Below, in pieces: positions 41,873 to 48,563 of a stretch of DNA of 48,563 nt (its first letter is position 1; each line of letters opens with the position of its first letter). The DNA is taken from positions 1-48,563 of the forward strand of contig NZ_JAGKSP010000026.1 of the NCBI RefSeq assembly GCF_017942085.1, written 5' to 3'. A program made the position numbers and the translations under genes. The DNA comes from Paenibacillus lignilyticus. GTDB lineage: Bacteria; Bacillota; Bacilli; Paenibacillales; Paenibacillaceae. Below the pieces are notes generated by a model. The model had not been told where the DNA came from, made no database searches, and was given only the letters and a program-made list of their open reading frames with translations.

Positions 41873-43060
41873 CTAGTCTACCAAGCCTTTCGCCGTCGTG
41901 AGCTGCGTTCCCGAATAATAGTGTGCGAGAATCTCTGCCGCCTTTCCCCCGCTTTGCGCCATGCCGTTTGCGCCCCATTGGCTCATTCCGACCCCATGAC
42001 CATAACCGAAGGTCGTGATTTGGATCTCATCATCAAGGATGGTCCAGTTGAATTGCGAGGAAGCCAGTCCAAGCTTCTCTCGAACCTCTCTGCCGCTCAA
42101 TATCTCCCTGCCGATCATAACCGTCTTAATGCGTTTGCCCGCTGTCGTATCCAGAATCCGCATCTGCCGGACCGCGCTTTTCTTAATGCCAAGCTTCTTG
42201 CTAAAATCGTTCAACGTCATCGTAACCGTTTCTTTATAGCTGGGGGAGATGGCCTTGTCCCACGGGCTGGCGACGCTGCGCAAGTACGGCAGGTCCAGAT
42301 CCCAATAATCCGAAGCGTTCTCTGTATAACCATTGCTCGTGGAGAAAAAGGCCGCTTGGATCGGCTCTCCCTCATACGTCACGATTTGCCCCTTCGTTTG
42401 CTCTACGGCCTCGTTCAGCTTCCCAAGGTTCTTTTCCTTGGTTGTCCCGCTCCAGCGCGAGAGAAGCGAATTCAGAGGCACGTACACTTGGTTCATGACG
42501 GTATCATCCACATCCGCCCGCTCTGCTTCACCGCTTAGCCCGCTGCGGTCGTTCGCTTTCATCCGTTTGTAGATATAAGTTCTGGCTGCGATCGCTTGCG
42601 CCTTCAGAGCCTCCAATTCAAAATCAATCGGCATCTCGCCGGCCAGCACGCCTCGCACATAAAGCTCGATTGGCATCTTCTCGATCCGTTTCTCCTTGGT
42701 GAGGTAGACGTTAACCCACATGCGGTCATAGGCGCTAAGGGACTTTAACCCTTTACTGCCGCTCTTGTTCCCTGTTGAAGCTTCCACCGACGGCTGTTCC
42801 TTCACCTGCTGCTTGTTCGTCTCGGTCGGTTTCGCGCTCTCCTCCACTACAGGCTGCTCGTACGTCACATCATCCAGCAGCTGCTGCTGCTCTGCGGATA
42901 GGCCATGCTCGCCGCCCCTGGCAGCGGCATTCCTATCATCCAGGAGATAGACAGCCCCTCTCACCAGCAAGACAAGCAGCAATCCCCAAGTAAACCACAA
43001 CACCCAGCCTCTCAACCACCTGCTCCTCGGACTGCCTGTCCGCCATCTCACACGTTCCAT
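41873..43060 (-). CDS. spoIID: Stage II sporulation protein D (SpoIID)
   Basis: The protein has 395 aa. An N-terminal membrane helix lies at about 20-40 (WVLWFTWGLLLVLLVRGAVY), followed by a Glu/Gln-rich linker (about 50-105). The SpoIID/LytB lytic transglycosylase domain starts at about 110 (RMWVNVYLTKEKRIEKMPIE), with YVRGVLAGEMPIDFELEALK including the catalytic-type Glu in AGEMP, and AQAIAARTYIYKRM. Further on come AAFFSTSNGYTENASDYW and the C-terminal GYGHGVGMSQWGANGMAQSG. It trims peptidoglycan during engulfment with SpoIIM/SpoIIP. ATG 43058-43060 is preceded by GAAGGAG 6 nt upstream. A SigE-like promoter lies at 43115-43143. Confidence 0.96.
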   Translation of the reverse strand: MERVRWRTGSPRSRWLRGWVLWFTWGLLLVLLVRGAVYLLDDRNAAARGGEHGLSAEQQQLLDDVTYEQPVVEESAKPTETNKQQVKEQPSVEASTGNKSGSKGLKSLSAYDRMWVNVYLTKEKRIEKMPIELYVRGVLAGEMPIDFELEALKAQAIAARTYIYKRMKANDRSGLSGEAERADVDDTVMNQVYVPLNSLLSRWSGTTKEKNLGKLNEAVEQTKGQIVTYEGEPIQAAFFSTSNGYTENASDYWDLDLPYLRSVASPWDKAISPSYKETVTMTLNDFSKKLGIKKSAVRQMRILDTTAGKRIKTVMIGREILSGREVREKLGLASSQFNWTILDDEIQITTFGYGHGVGMSQWGANGMAQSGGKAAEILAHYYSGTQLTTAKGLVD

Positions 43061-43114
43061 CTGCTGCTCCTTCCTGTTCTGCTAATCTCATTTCTCTTAA
43101 TTCACATTTGGTAC

Positions 43115-43143
43115 AGTCTATGAACCGGAAAAGTAGGATAGTA
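43115..43143 (-). promoter_or_regulatory. SigE-like promoter of spoIID
   Basis: On the minus strand TACTATC (43137-43143) and CATAGACT (43115-43122) are 14 nt apart. The -10 fits CATAnnnT and the -35 matches 5 of 7 positions of KMATATT. SigE control is known for spoIID. Confidence 0.5.
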
Positions 43144-43168
43144 CCGAAAAGGAAGAAGAGATTGTTGA

Positions 43169-43251
43169 GGGGATGAGGGATGAGGGATGAGGGATGCGGG
43201 TGCGGGTGACGGGTGCTGGTGGGGATGAGGATGCGGTTGGGGGTGGGGATG
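43169..43251 (+). repeat. G-rich degenerate GGGATGA repeat with quadruplex potential
   Basis: Starting at 43169 the plus strand carries three or more GGGATGA units, then GGGTGC, GGGTGAC, GGGGATGAGG and GGGGGTGGGG. There are more than eight runs of three or more G within about 80 nt. It lies 30-100 bp upstream of the spoIID promoter. No gene is supported here; the open frames across it are low-complexity artefacts. Confidence 0.75.
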
Positions 43252-43382
43252 AGCTTTGGTTTGACGATTCCGAACCGCGAAGCGTTTTGTATCATTTCGA
43301 AGAAGAGGAATTGGGGGGATACGCACGCGTACGTGCTAGAATAGTGGCTGCCGATGGGGCGGAATGGCTTGCCGTTTCAGCT

Positions 43383-43566
43383 CTAACGAATCGTAGAGGT
43401 CTTATTCGGTCGAATTTCTCGCCTCCAAAATTCTAACGAATCGTACGGGCCTTATTTGGGTGAAATCGGCTCCAAATTGCCCATTAATCGTCAAATAAGG
43501 CTTCCACGATTCGTTAGCATTTTTTTTAAGCTATTTTGGGGCAAATAAGACCTTTACGATTCGTTA
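43383..43566. repeat. Family A: four copies of a TAACGAATCGT...CTTATTTG element
   Basis: The roughly 25-bp element (TAACGAATCGT, 4-5 variable bases, then G-Y-CTTATT-T/C-G) occurs at 43383-43407 and 43433-43458 on the plus strand and at 43492-43517 and 43542-43566 inverted. Copies within each pair are about 50 bp apart. The two central copies face each other, giving arms of about 25 bp followed on the plus strand by a T8 run (43520-43528), so the centre also looks like a rho-independent terminator. Confidence 0.85.
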
Positions 43567-43600
43567 CAGCATTTCGAGTGGAGATCGGCGTGGTTTTGGT

Positions 43601-43854
43601 GTTGAGAGTTTGATTTTCGCACGCTCAGCTTCCTTCGCGCGGAAATCGGGTTAGTTTGTTTGCTGAGCGTCCATTTTTGGAACTCTCAGCTTCTTTTCGA
43701 TGTGGTTTCGAGGTTCAGAGTTCGATTTCAGAACGCTCAGCTTTCTTCGCGAGGGGAATTGGGTTAGTTTGTTTGCTGAGCGTCCATTTTTGGAACTCTC
43801 AGCTTCTTTTCGGCCTGGTTTCGAGGTTGAGAGTTCGATTTCCGCACGCTCAGC
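43601..43854. repeat. Family B: five 29-bp elements in alternating orientation (112-113 bp tandem unit)
   Basis: A 29-bp element framed by G[TC]TGAGAGTT and ACGCTCAGC lies at 43601-43629 (+), 43662-43690 (-), 43713-43741 (+, one change), 43775-43803 (-) and 43826-43854 (+). The gaps alternate between 32-33 bp (ending GGGTTAGTTTGTTT) and 22 bp (TTCTTTTCG...TTTCGAG). It is thus a tandem repeat of a 112-113 bp unit, present about 2.3 times, each holding an inverted pair. The minus-orientation copies are themselves hairpin-forming (GCTGAG...CTCAGC). No coding capacity is supported. Confidence 0.9.
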
Positions 43855-43905
43855 TTCCTTGAGGGGGGAGGCGGAGATCGTAACAGCAATTTTGCCCAAA
43901 ACAAA

Positions 43906-43947
43906 AAGCTGCCTCGAACGTCCACAAGCGAACGTTCGAGGCAGCTT
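43906..43947 (-). terminator. murA terminator
   Basis: A 16-bp perfect stem (AAGCTGCC...arms 43932-43947 and 43906-43921) with a 10-nt loop is followed on the minus strand by TTTGTTTTGGG. Confidence 0.92.
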
Positions 43948-43973
43948 ATACGATTATGTGTTAGGAATGTATC

Positions 43974-45377
43974 TTATGCCCAGGTAGGTTGAACCTTCAA
44001 GCGCGGCGCTTCTTTCTCGCGCTTCACCGGCTCTGCGGACATTGCCGCTACAACAACCGGTTCCTCGAGAACGGCAGCTACGCCTTCGAGTACTTTCGTA
44101 TACACAGGCTCAGCCGGTACCGGATCGACACGGTGAATATCGGCGCCAAGCGCCGCAAGCTTACCGGTAATGTCGACATAACCGCGATCTACGTGGTGAA
44201 GGCCGGTGATTTCGCTCTCGCCATCTGCGCAAAGCGCCGCACAGATCAGTGCTGCACCTGCACGAAGATCGGTAGCGGTTACTTTCGCGCCTGTTAGTGC
44301 CGTGTTTCCGCTTACGATAGCCATACGGCCGTCGATCTTGATTTGAGCGCTCATCTTCTGGAATTCCTCGACATGCATGAAACGGTTCTCGAAGATCGTT
44401 TCCGTCACAATGCTGGTGCCTTCGGCAATCATCAGAATCGCCATCATCTGCGACTGCATATCCGTTGGGAATCCTGGGTATGGTAACGTCTTGACGTCTA
44501 CTGATTTCAATTTCTGCGGACCCACTACGCGCAGACCGTTGTCTGTCTCCGTAATGGCAACGCCCATCTCTTCAAGTTTCGAGATTACCGGCGCCAAGTG
44601 CTCGCCGATTGCGCCGTCAATATGAACATCGCCGCCGGTCATGGCAGCTGCGATCATAAAGGTACCCGCTTCGACGCGGTCCGGAATGACGGTGTGCTGA
44701 GCGCCTTTCAGCTCTTCCACGCCTTCAATACGGATAATGCCTGTGCCAGCTCCGCGAACTTTCGCGCCCATGGCATTTAAGTAATTGGCAAGATCAACGA
44801 TCTCCGGCTCTTTCGCCGCATTCTCGATCGTTGTTGTGCCTTCTGCAAGGACAGCTGCCATCATGATGTTCTCCGTTGCGCCAACGCTGGCCACATCCAG
44901 ATAAATCTTAGCGCCCTTCAGCTTGCCTTCTTTGCGTGCCTCGATAAAGCCATGACCAAGAACGATTTCGACGCCCATGGCCTCGAAGCCCTTCAAATGC
45001 TGATCAATTGCACGCGTGCCGATTGCACATCCACCCGGGAGGGAAATTCTCGCGCGGCCGAGTCGAGCCAGAAGCGGTCCCATTACGAGGAACGATGCAC
45101 GCATCTTGCGCACCCATTCATAAGGAGCTTCAAACGAAGTCAAATTCGCTGCGGAGATACGCATGGTTTCATTGTCATATGTCAGCTTACCGCCCAATGC
45201 GGCAAGCACTTGTTGAATGGTGATTACATCGTCTAGATTAGGCACGTCATGAATGACGCTCTCGCCTTCCTTTGCAAGTAACGTGGCAGCGAGAATCGGT
45301 AATACGGCATTCTTTGCTCCGCTTACACGAACGTTTCCGGATAGTCGCTGGCCGCCGCGGACGATTATTTTGCTCAT
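43974..45377 (-). CDS. murA: UDP-N-acetylglucosamine 1-carboxyvinyltransferase (MurA)
   Basis: This 467-aa cytoplasmic enzyme transfers enolpyruvate from PEP to UDP-GlcNAc, the first committed step of peptidoglycan synthesis. Lys22 lies in SGAKNAVLPILAATLL, and the catalytic/fosfomycin-target Cys117 in SLPGGCAIGTRAIDQHLKGF. LPYPGFPTDMQSQMMAILMI near 305 and AGAALICAALCADGESEITG near 375 complete the signature. A C-terminal tail of about 35-40 residues (VLEEPVVVAAMSAEPVKREK) goes beyond the usual end near 430. The ATG has GGAGGG 10 nt upstream. A promoter candidate (45455-45484) and a leader hairpin (45429-45446) precede it. spoIID follows after the repeat region, as in Bacillus. Confidence 0.98.
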   Translation of the reverse strand: MSKIIVRGGQRLSGNVRVSGAKNAVLPILAATLLAKEGESVIHDVPNLDDVITIQQVLAALGGKLTYDNETMRISAANLTSFEAPYEWVRKMRASFLVMGPLLARLGRARISLPGGCAIGTRAIDQHLKGFEAMGVEIVLGHGFIEARKEGKLKGAKIYLDVASVGATENIMMAAVLAEGTTTIENAAKEPEIVDLANYLNAMGAKVRGAGTGIIRIEGVEELKGAQHTVIPDRVEAGTFMIAAAMTGGDVHIDGAIGEHLAPVISKLEEMGVAITETDNGLRVVGPQKLKSVDVKTLPYPGFPTDMQSQMMAILMIAEGTSIVTETIFENRFMHVEEFQKMSAQIKIDGRMAIVSGNTALTGAKVTATDLRAGAALICAALCADGESEITGLHHVDRGYVDITGKLAALGADIHRVDPVPAEPVYTKVLEGVAAVLEEPVVVAAMSAEPVKREKEAPRLKVQPTWA

Positions 45378-45428
45378 CTTTAGGTTTCCCTCCGCGTGCA
45401 GTAGATTCTTGTCTTATGCACAATTAAT

Positions 45429-45446
45429 GGTACGGCGCTCCGTACC
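45429..45446 (-). promoter_or_regulatory. Hairpin in the murA leader
   Basis: GGTACGG and CCGTACC (45429-45446) form a 7-bp stem with a 4-nt loop between the promoter candidate and the ribosome site. There is no T-run, so it is not a classical terminator. Confidence 0.4.
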
Positions 45447-45454
45447 CAACCTAC

Positions 45455-45484
45455 ATCTTACCACCCGTCTACAAGAAACGACAA
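45455..45484 (-). promoter_or_regulatory. Candidate SigA promoter of murA
   Basis: On the minus strand TTGTCG (45479-45484) and TAAGAT (45455-45460) are 18 nt apart. Each matches 4 of 6 consensus positions. Confidence 0.4.
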
Positions 45485-45487
45485 GCG

Positions 45488-45595
45488 TTATTTTCTGCCT
45501 GTCGAACCCGCACCGAAAATGGCCTTTTTATAGTCTTCGTAGCCTATTTCTCGTTTCGTACCGTCATATACTACCCATTGTTTACATATTGCCAC
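45488..45595 (-). CDS. Possible small protein of 35 aa between ywzB and murA
   Basis: This short frame runs from GTG 45593-45595 to TAA 45488-45490. An in-frame TTG at 45608-45610, which overlaps the ywzB stop region, would give 40 aa. The product contains QWVVYDGTKREIGYEDYKKA and ends GAGSTGRK. It has the composition of a real folded or basic peptide rather than of chance sequence: W, Y and charged residues are evenly placed and there is no low complexity. The ribosome site is unclear: GAGGGG is 17 nt before the GTG and 2 nt before the TTG. It occupies the place where ywmB stands in Bacillus, but shows no likeness to it. Real but unproven. Confidence 0.45.
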   Translation of the reverse strand: MAICKQWVVYDGTKREIGYEDYKKAIFGAGSTGRK

Positions 45596-45599
45596 CTTG

Positions 45600-45845
45600 T
45601 TATTCGACAATTCCCCTCAGCAAGCCCGACCAGTTCCAGTAATCAAGTACGAAGCCGGCAAAGCCATGCCCCAGCACGATCGAGAGCATAATTTGCAAGA
45701 TGCGTGCCTGCGAGCTGCGCGGACGCTTCAAGATGGTGTCAAGCTTCAGCTCTTGCAAGACAACCCAAGCCATTGCAATGCTAAACAGCTCCACAACGAT
45801 GGAAATAAGTGCATGTATGCCCGCATTAGCGGCTAATTGATCCAT
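45600..45845 (-). CDS. ywzB: DUF1146-family membrane protein (YwzB)
   Basis: An 81-aa protein with two transmembrane helices (about 10-30: ALISIVVELFSIAMAWVVLQ; about 50-68: ILQIMLSIVLGHGFAGFVLD) and a short basic loop with LKLDTILKRPRSSQ, the DUF1146 pattern. The ATG has GCAGGGAG 9 nt upstream. In Bacillus ywzB lies between the atp operon and murA, which fits here. Function is unknown. It begins 31 bp after the stop of the SLH protease gene with no terminator between them. Confidence 0.9.
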   Translation of the reverse strand: MDQLAANAGIHALISIVVELFSIAMAWVVLQELKLDTILKRPRSSQARILQIMLSIVLGHGFAGFVLDYWNWSGLLRGIVE

Positions 45846-45876
45846 TTCGATTGACTCCCTGCTACAAGTTCAAGTT

Positions 45877-48563
45877 CTACATATTCATTGCGCGAAGCAG
45901 CAGGGCCGCGAACTCCGCTCGGCTCGCCGTCTGCTCCGGCCTAAAGCTGCCGTCCGGGTATCCCCCGAGCAGCTCTTTCTGCTTCATCGTCTGAATGGCC
46001 GGCGCGGACCAGCGCGTCAGCTTCACATCCTTGAATGACGCTGCATAAGGACGTGCACTATTCAACTGAAGGGCCCGAAGCAGAATAACCGCCATTTCTT
46101 CACGGGTTATCGGCTTGCCGGGACCAAAAGCACCGCCAGGATAACCGCCGACCCATCCGGTTCCGGAAGCTTTCGTAATGGAGGCGTATGCCCAGTGCTT
46201 AGACGTGACATCCGTGAAGCCCGGTCCCGCGCTTGCACTCGGATTCAGCGCCCTCACCAGCATGGAGACGGCTTCTGCTCGTGTTATGCTCCGATTCGGG
46301 TAGAAGCGGTAGTTGCCGCTCCCTTCCACGATGCCTTCCTTGCTCAGCGCTATAATCGTATCCGCTGCCCAGTGACCGGTAATATCGCGAAACCCTGCAA
46401 CGACCTGTTCCGCGTCCATCCGAAAGCCATAATACTGTCTGTCAAAGCTGCCGCTCGCCGTCACTTTGACGTAATACAGGCCTGCCTGTACGCGCTGCTC
46501 TTTGACCATGCCGGTCTCATTCTTTGCGGACTGCAAGGTAAATAACGGCTTCTGCCGTTTATCGAACACCTCCGCCTTCATTCGGATTCCACTCGGAATG
46601 CCGGTAACCTGCACGGATAACACGCTTTCACTTCCAAGGCGCAATTGATACCAGTCGGCATCCCCTGCCCCCATGACACCCCAGTAATCAGAACCTTTGG
46701 CAACGCCTGTTGCTTCATAAGCTTTGTTGTTCGGCTCGTTGGGATCCGTATATTTTGAAATAAGCTCTATATGCAAGGTATACGACGCAGCGGACGGGCC
46801 GGCCTGCGCCGACATGCCGTTATGCACGCGTATGTAGTAGATACCCGGAGTCACATTAATCGGTTCCGAGGATTCGGTCTCGCCTTCACTGTTCTCGTCG
46901 ATTTCCTGCAGCGTGGCCCCTTGCCGTCCAAAGGCGAGTGCGGGATCAATCCGCGCGGAGTCGGTAGAAAGCGAAAGCTTGAGCGTGCCCCCCGTTTCAA
47001 AGTGAATGGCGTACCAGTCGCGATCCCCGGTCTGATGAAAATTACCCTTCACCTGCTGGGACCGCGGCTTCAGCGTAAACGCTTGATATTGCTTATCGTT
47101 CACTTCGTAGCTGTCCGGTGCAATCTCGAAGGAGGAGGTGAGCAAATAGGGCAGCCGCTGCTTCGCGGTTGAGTCGAAGTAGTGGAGCTCAAATTCATTC
47201 CTCCCTTTCTTAACGTTCCATTCCACCGTTTGGTTGCCGAGTTTCGTAACTTTTGTGCCCTGCACCACGCCCCCCACAACATGGGTCATCTGGAGAATCG
47301 GCGTGGTTTCTCCGCCGGAGAGGAGCCCTTGGATCTGAAGGGAAATGACGCCGTCATAAGGCGCATCGATCGTATACCAATCTTTATCTTGGCCGCCTGC
47401 AAGCTCGGCTGCGATCCGTTTACCAAGCGGAAACTTATGCGCGGTCTGCCTGGTATCGTTCGGCTCGTAGCCATCTGCTCGAAGCACGCCCGTTACAGCG
47501 CGGTCGATCTGAAGCAGGCCGTGGCCGCTGGCATCATCCACCCCCTGTTTGCCGATATCTTTTGCCGTCTGCCTGAGTAATGCACGTACCTGATAGGGTT
47601 TATAGCCGGGATGTACCGCCCATACGAGCGCTGCCGCTGCCGCCGCCTGAGGCGCAGCCATCGAGGTGCCTTCTTCATGCTTGTACCCGCCTCCCAGTGC
47701 CGTCGTATAGACATGCCATGGTGCCGCAATATCAATCTCCGGACCGGCATTGGAGCGCGGCTCGGGTTTCCCGTCCGCGTCTACGCCGGCCACGGCAAGT
47801 ACCGTAGCGTAAGCGGCCGGATATTTCACTTCGGCCTTCGAACCCAGCGCCAGCCCGTCGTTCCCGCTGGCTGCTACAAGCAGTGCCCCTTTGGACTCCG
47901 CATACTGCACAATGTCGCGGAGATAAGGCGAATACCGATAAAGGCCAACGGAGAGCACGATAATCCGTGCACCGTGATCAACCGCATAGACGATCGCCTT
48001 GCCCAGCCGCTCTTCATCGCCGAAGCCATCGGCATCCAGCGCTTTGATCGGCATGAGCTTGGCACGCCATAGAATGCCGGCAATGCCTTCTTTATTGTTC
48101 CCTTCACCGGCAAGAACCCCGGCTACGGCCGTCCCGTGTCCGTTGTCATCCTCCGGCGGCTTGCCCGGGCTGACCAGATTCGTGCCGGCCACCAGATTGT
48201 TCTTGAGATCCGGGTGATCGAGATCGACGCCGGTGTCGATGAGCGCAATGGTCAGATCCAGCTGATCATGCACCTTCGACCAGGCGGTCAGAGCCCCGAT
48301 CTGATCCAGGTGCTGCAGCTTCGGCAGCTCCGGATCATTGCTCGCCGGCGCGGCCAGCAGCTTGACGCTGCCGATCGGCTCGGCGTAGGCGATCTCCGGC
48401 ATCCGCTGCAGCCGGAGGAGCCACTCGGACGTGTCCGCCCCCGGGTCCTCGGGGCGGACAACGTCCACCGCGGCCGCCGCCGGCATCGCCAGGCGGCGGA
48501 GCAGGCGCGTGCCCGGCAGCGGCTTCGCCAGCGCCGGGTCGGCCCGTTTGATGAGCCAGCCGC
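45877..48563 (-). CDS. SLH-anchored subtilisin-like (S8) serine protease, 5' end missing
   Basis: About 894 residues are visible; the frame is open to the right edge, so the true start and signal peptide lie outside. The first part (GWLIKRADPALAKPLPGTRL to MPEIAYAEP) looks like an inhibitor-I9-type propeptide. Numbered from the internal Met at 48484-48486, the catalytic triad is Asp84 (ALIDTGVDLDHPDL), His117 (DNGHGTAVAGVLAG) and Ser275 (EEGTSMAAPQAAA), with Asn209 (AASGND) for the oxyanion hole. Three PPC-like beta domains follow (YEPNDTRQTAHKF, YEVNDKQYQAFTL, NEPNNKAYEATGV, each with D-x-D-W-Y). Three SLH domains close it (ITGHWAADTIIALSKEGIVE, SKHWAYASITKASGTGWVGG, KLTRWSAPAIQTMKQKELLG). 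Probably a wall-held processing or nutritional protease. Confidence 0.93.
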   Translation of the reverse strand, partial: GWLIKRADPALAKPLPGTRLLRRLAMPAAAAVDVVRPEDPGADTSEWLLRLQRMPEIAYAEPIGSVKLLAAPASNDPELPKLQHLDQIGALTAWSKVHDQLDLTIALIDTGVDLDHPDLKNNLVAGTNLVSPGKPPEDDNGHGTAVAGVLAGEGNNKEGIAGILWRAKLMPIKALDADGFGDEERLGKAIVYAVDHGARIIVLSVGLYRYSPYLRDIVQYAESKGALLVAASGNDGLALGSKAEVKYPAAYATVLAVAGVDADGKPEPRSNAGPEIDIAAPWHVYTTALGGGYKHEEGTSMAAPQAAAAAALVWAVHPGYKPYQVRALLRQTAKDIGKQGVDDASGHGLLQIDRAVTGVLRADGYEPNDTRQTAHKFPLGKRIAAELAGGQDKDWYTIDAPYDGVISLQIQGLLSGGETTPILQMTHVVGGVVQGTKVTKLGNQTVEWNVKKGRNEFELHYFDSTAKQRLPYLLTSSFEIAPDSYEVNDKQYQAFTLKPRSQQVKGNFHQTGDRDWYAIHFETGGTLKLSLSTDSARIDPALAFGRQGATLQEIDENSEGETESSEPINVTPGIYYIRVHNGMSAQAGPSAASYTLHIELISKYTDPNEPNNKAYEATGVAKGSDYWGVMGAGDADWYQLRLGSESVLSVQVTGIPSGIRMKAEVFDKRQKPLFTLQSAKNETGMVKEQRVQAGLYYVKVTASGSFDRQYYGFRMDAEQVVAGFRDITGHWAADTIIALSKEGIVEGSGNYRFYPNRSITRAEAVSMLVRALNPSASAGPGFTDVTSKHWAYASITKASGTGWVGGYPGGAFGPGKPITREEMAVILLRALQLNSARPYAASFKDVKLTRWSAPAIQTMKQKELLGGYPDGSFRPEQTASRAEFAALLLRAMNM

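Noticed and set aside
43102..43436. Short frames giving His-Pro repeats or Gly/Asp-rich peptides
   Set aside because: They are translations of the GGGATGA repeat and have no ribosome site.
43601..43854. CRISPR array
   Set aside because: The 29-bp elements alternate in orientation and the gaps between them are conserved copies, not unique spacers; no cas genes nearby.
43651..43987. Frames of 68-95 codons across the family B repeats
   Set aside because: They exist in several frames because the repeat unit lacks stops; no start signal and no coding pattern.

Overview
The window reads as chromosomal DNA of a spore-forming, flagellated Gram-positive of the Paenibacillaceae (Paenibacillus/Cohnella-like). 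The evidence is the gene order murA–spoIID–spoIIQ–spoIIID–mbl–flhO/flhP–fabZ and the degS–degU–(comFA-like) order, both as in Bacillus, together with an alpha/beta-type spore protein, many SLH-domain proteins and strong Shine-Dalgarno sequences with frequent TTG/GTG starts. No rRNA, tRNA, CRISPR, phage or IS element was seen. Thirty-three of the 34 genes called lie on the minus strand. The sole plus-strand gene (34778-36949) encodes a secreted Ig-repeat protein.

Layout in transcription order (high to low coordinates). (1) 48563-43974: a truncated SLH-anchored subtilisin-like protease, a DUF1146 membrane protein (ywzB), a possible unannotated small ORF, and murA. (2) 43973-43061: a 0.9 kb non-coding block packed with two families of short inverted/direct repeats and a G-rich repeat. 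(3) 43060-37089: spoIID, spoIIQ, spoIIID, mbl, flhO, flhP and an EpuA-family protein, with SigE- and SigF-like promoters in front of the spo genes. (4) 36949-34778: the plus-strand BIG2-repeat gene. (5) 34512-26850: pgsA, fabZ, pgcA, a DUF5693 membrane protein, csaB and a TagO-type transferase. This is a cell-envelope polymer block that includes the pyruvyl transferase needed for SLH-domain anchoring. (6) 26673-9641: three SLH proteins, one of which (19324-21909) looks like the main S-layer protein, with a long structured leader, tandem promoters and two in-frame starts. They are interspersed with an unknown secreted protein, a small conserved membrane-anchored protein, a SASP gene and metK. 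(7) 9486-4798: a phosphodiester-glycosidase-family secreted protein, degS and degU. (8) 4667-1674: an overlapping ECF sigma / zinc-finger anti-sigma / two-membrane-protein operon. (9) 1540-1: a small GT-A-like membrane protein and the 5' part of a comFA-like gene.

Working together: TagO starts an undecaprenyl-linked wall polymer, PgcA supplies glucose-1-phosphate, and CsaB (with the co-encoded DUF5693 protein) pyruvylates the secondary wall polymer. The pyruvylated polymer would hold the four SLH proteins encoded in the same window. Promoter-like sequences with GTCTAA-type -10 elements recur in front of the ECF operon and two secreted-protein genes, so an envelope-stress regulon may span the region. 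Function calls rest on motif reading only; no database search was possible.
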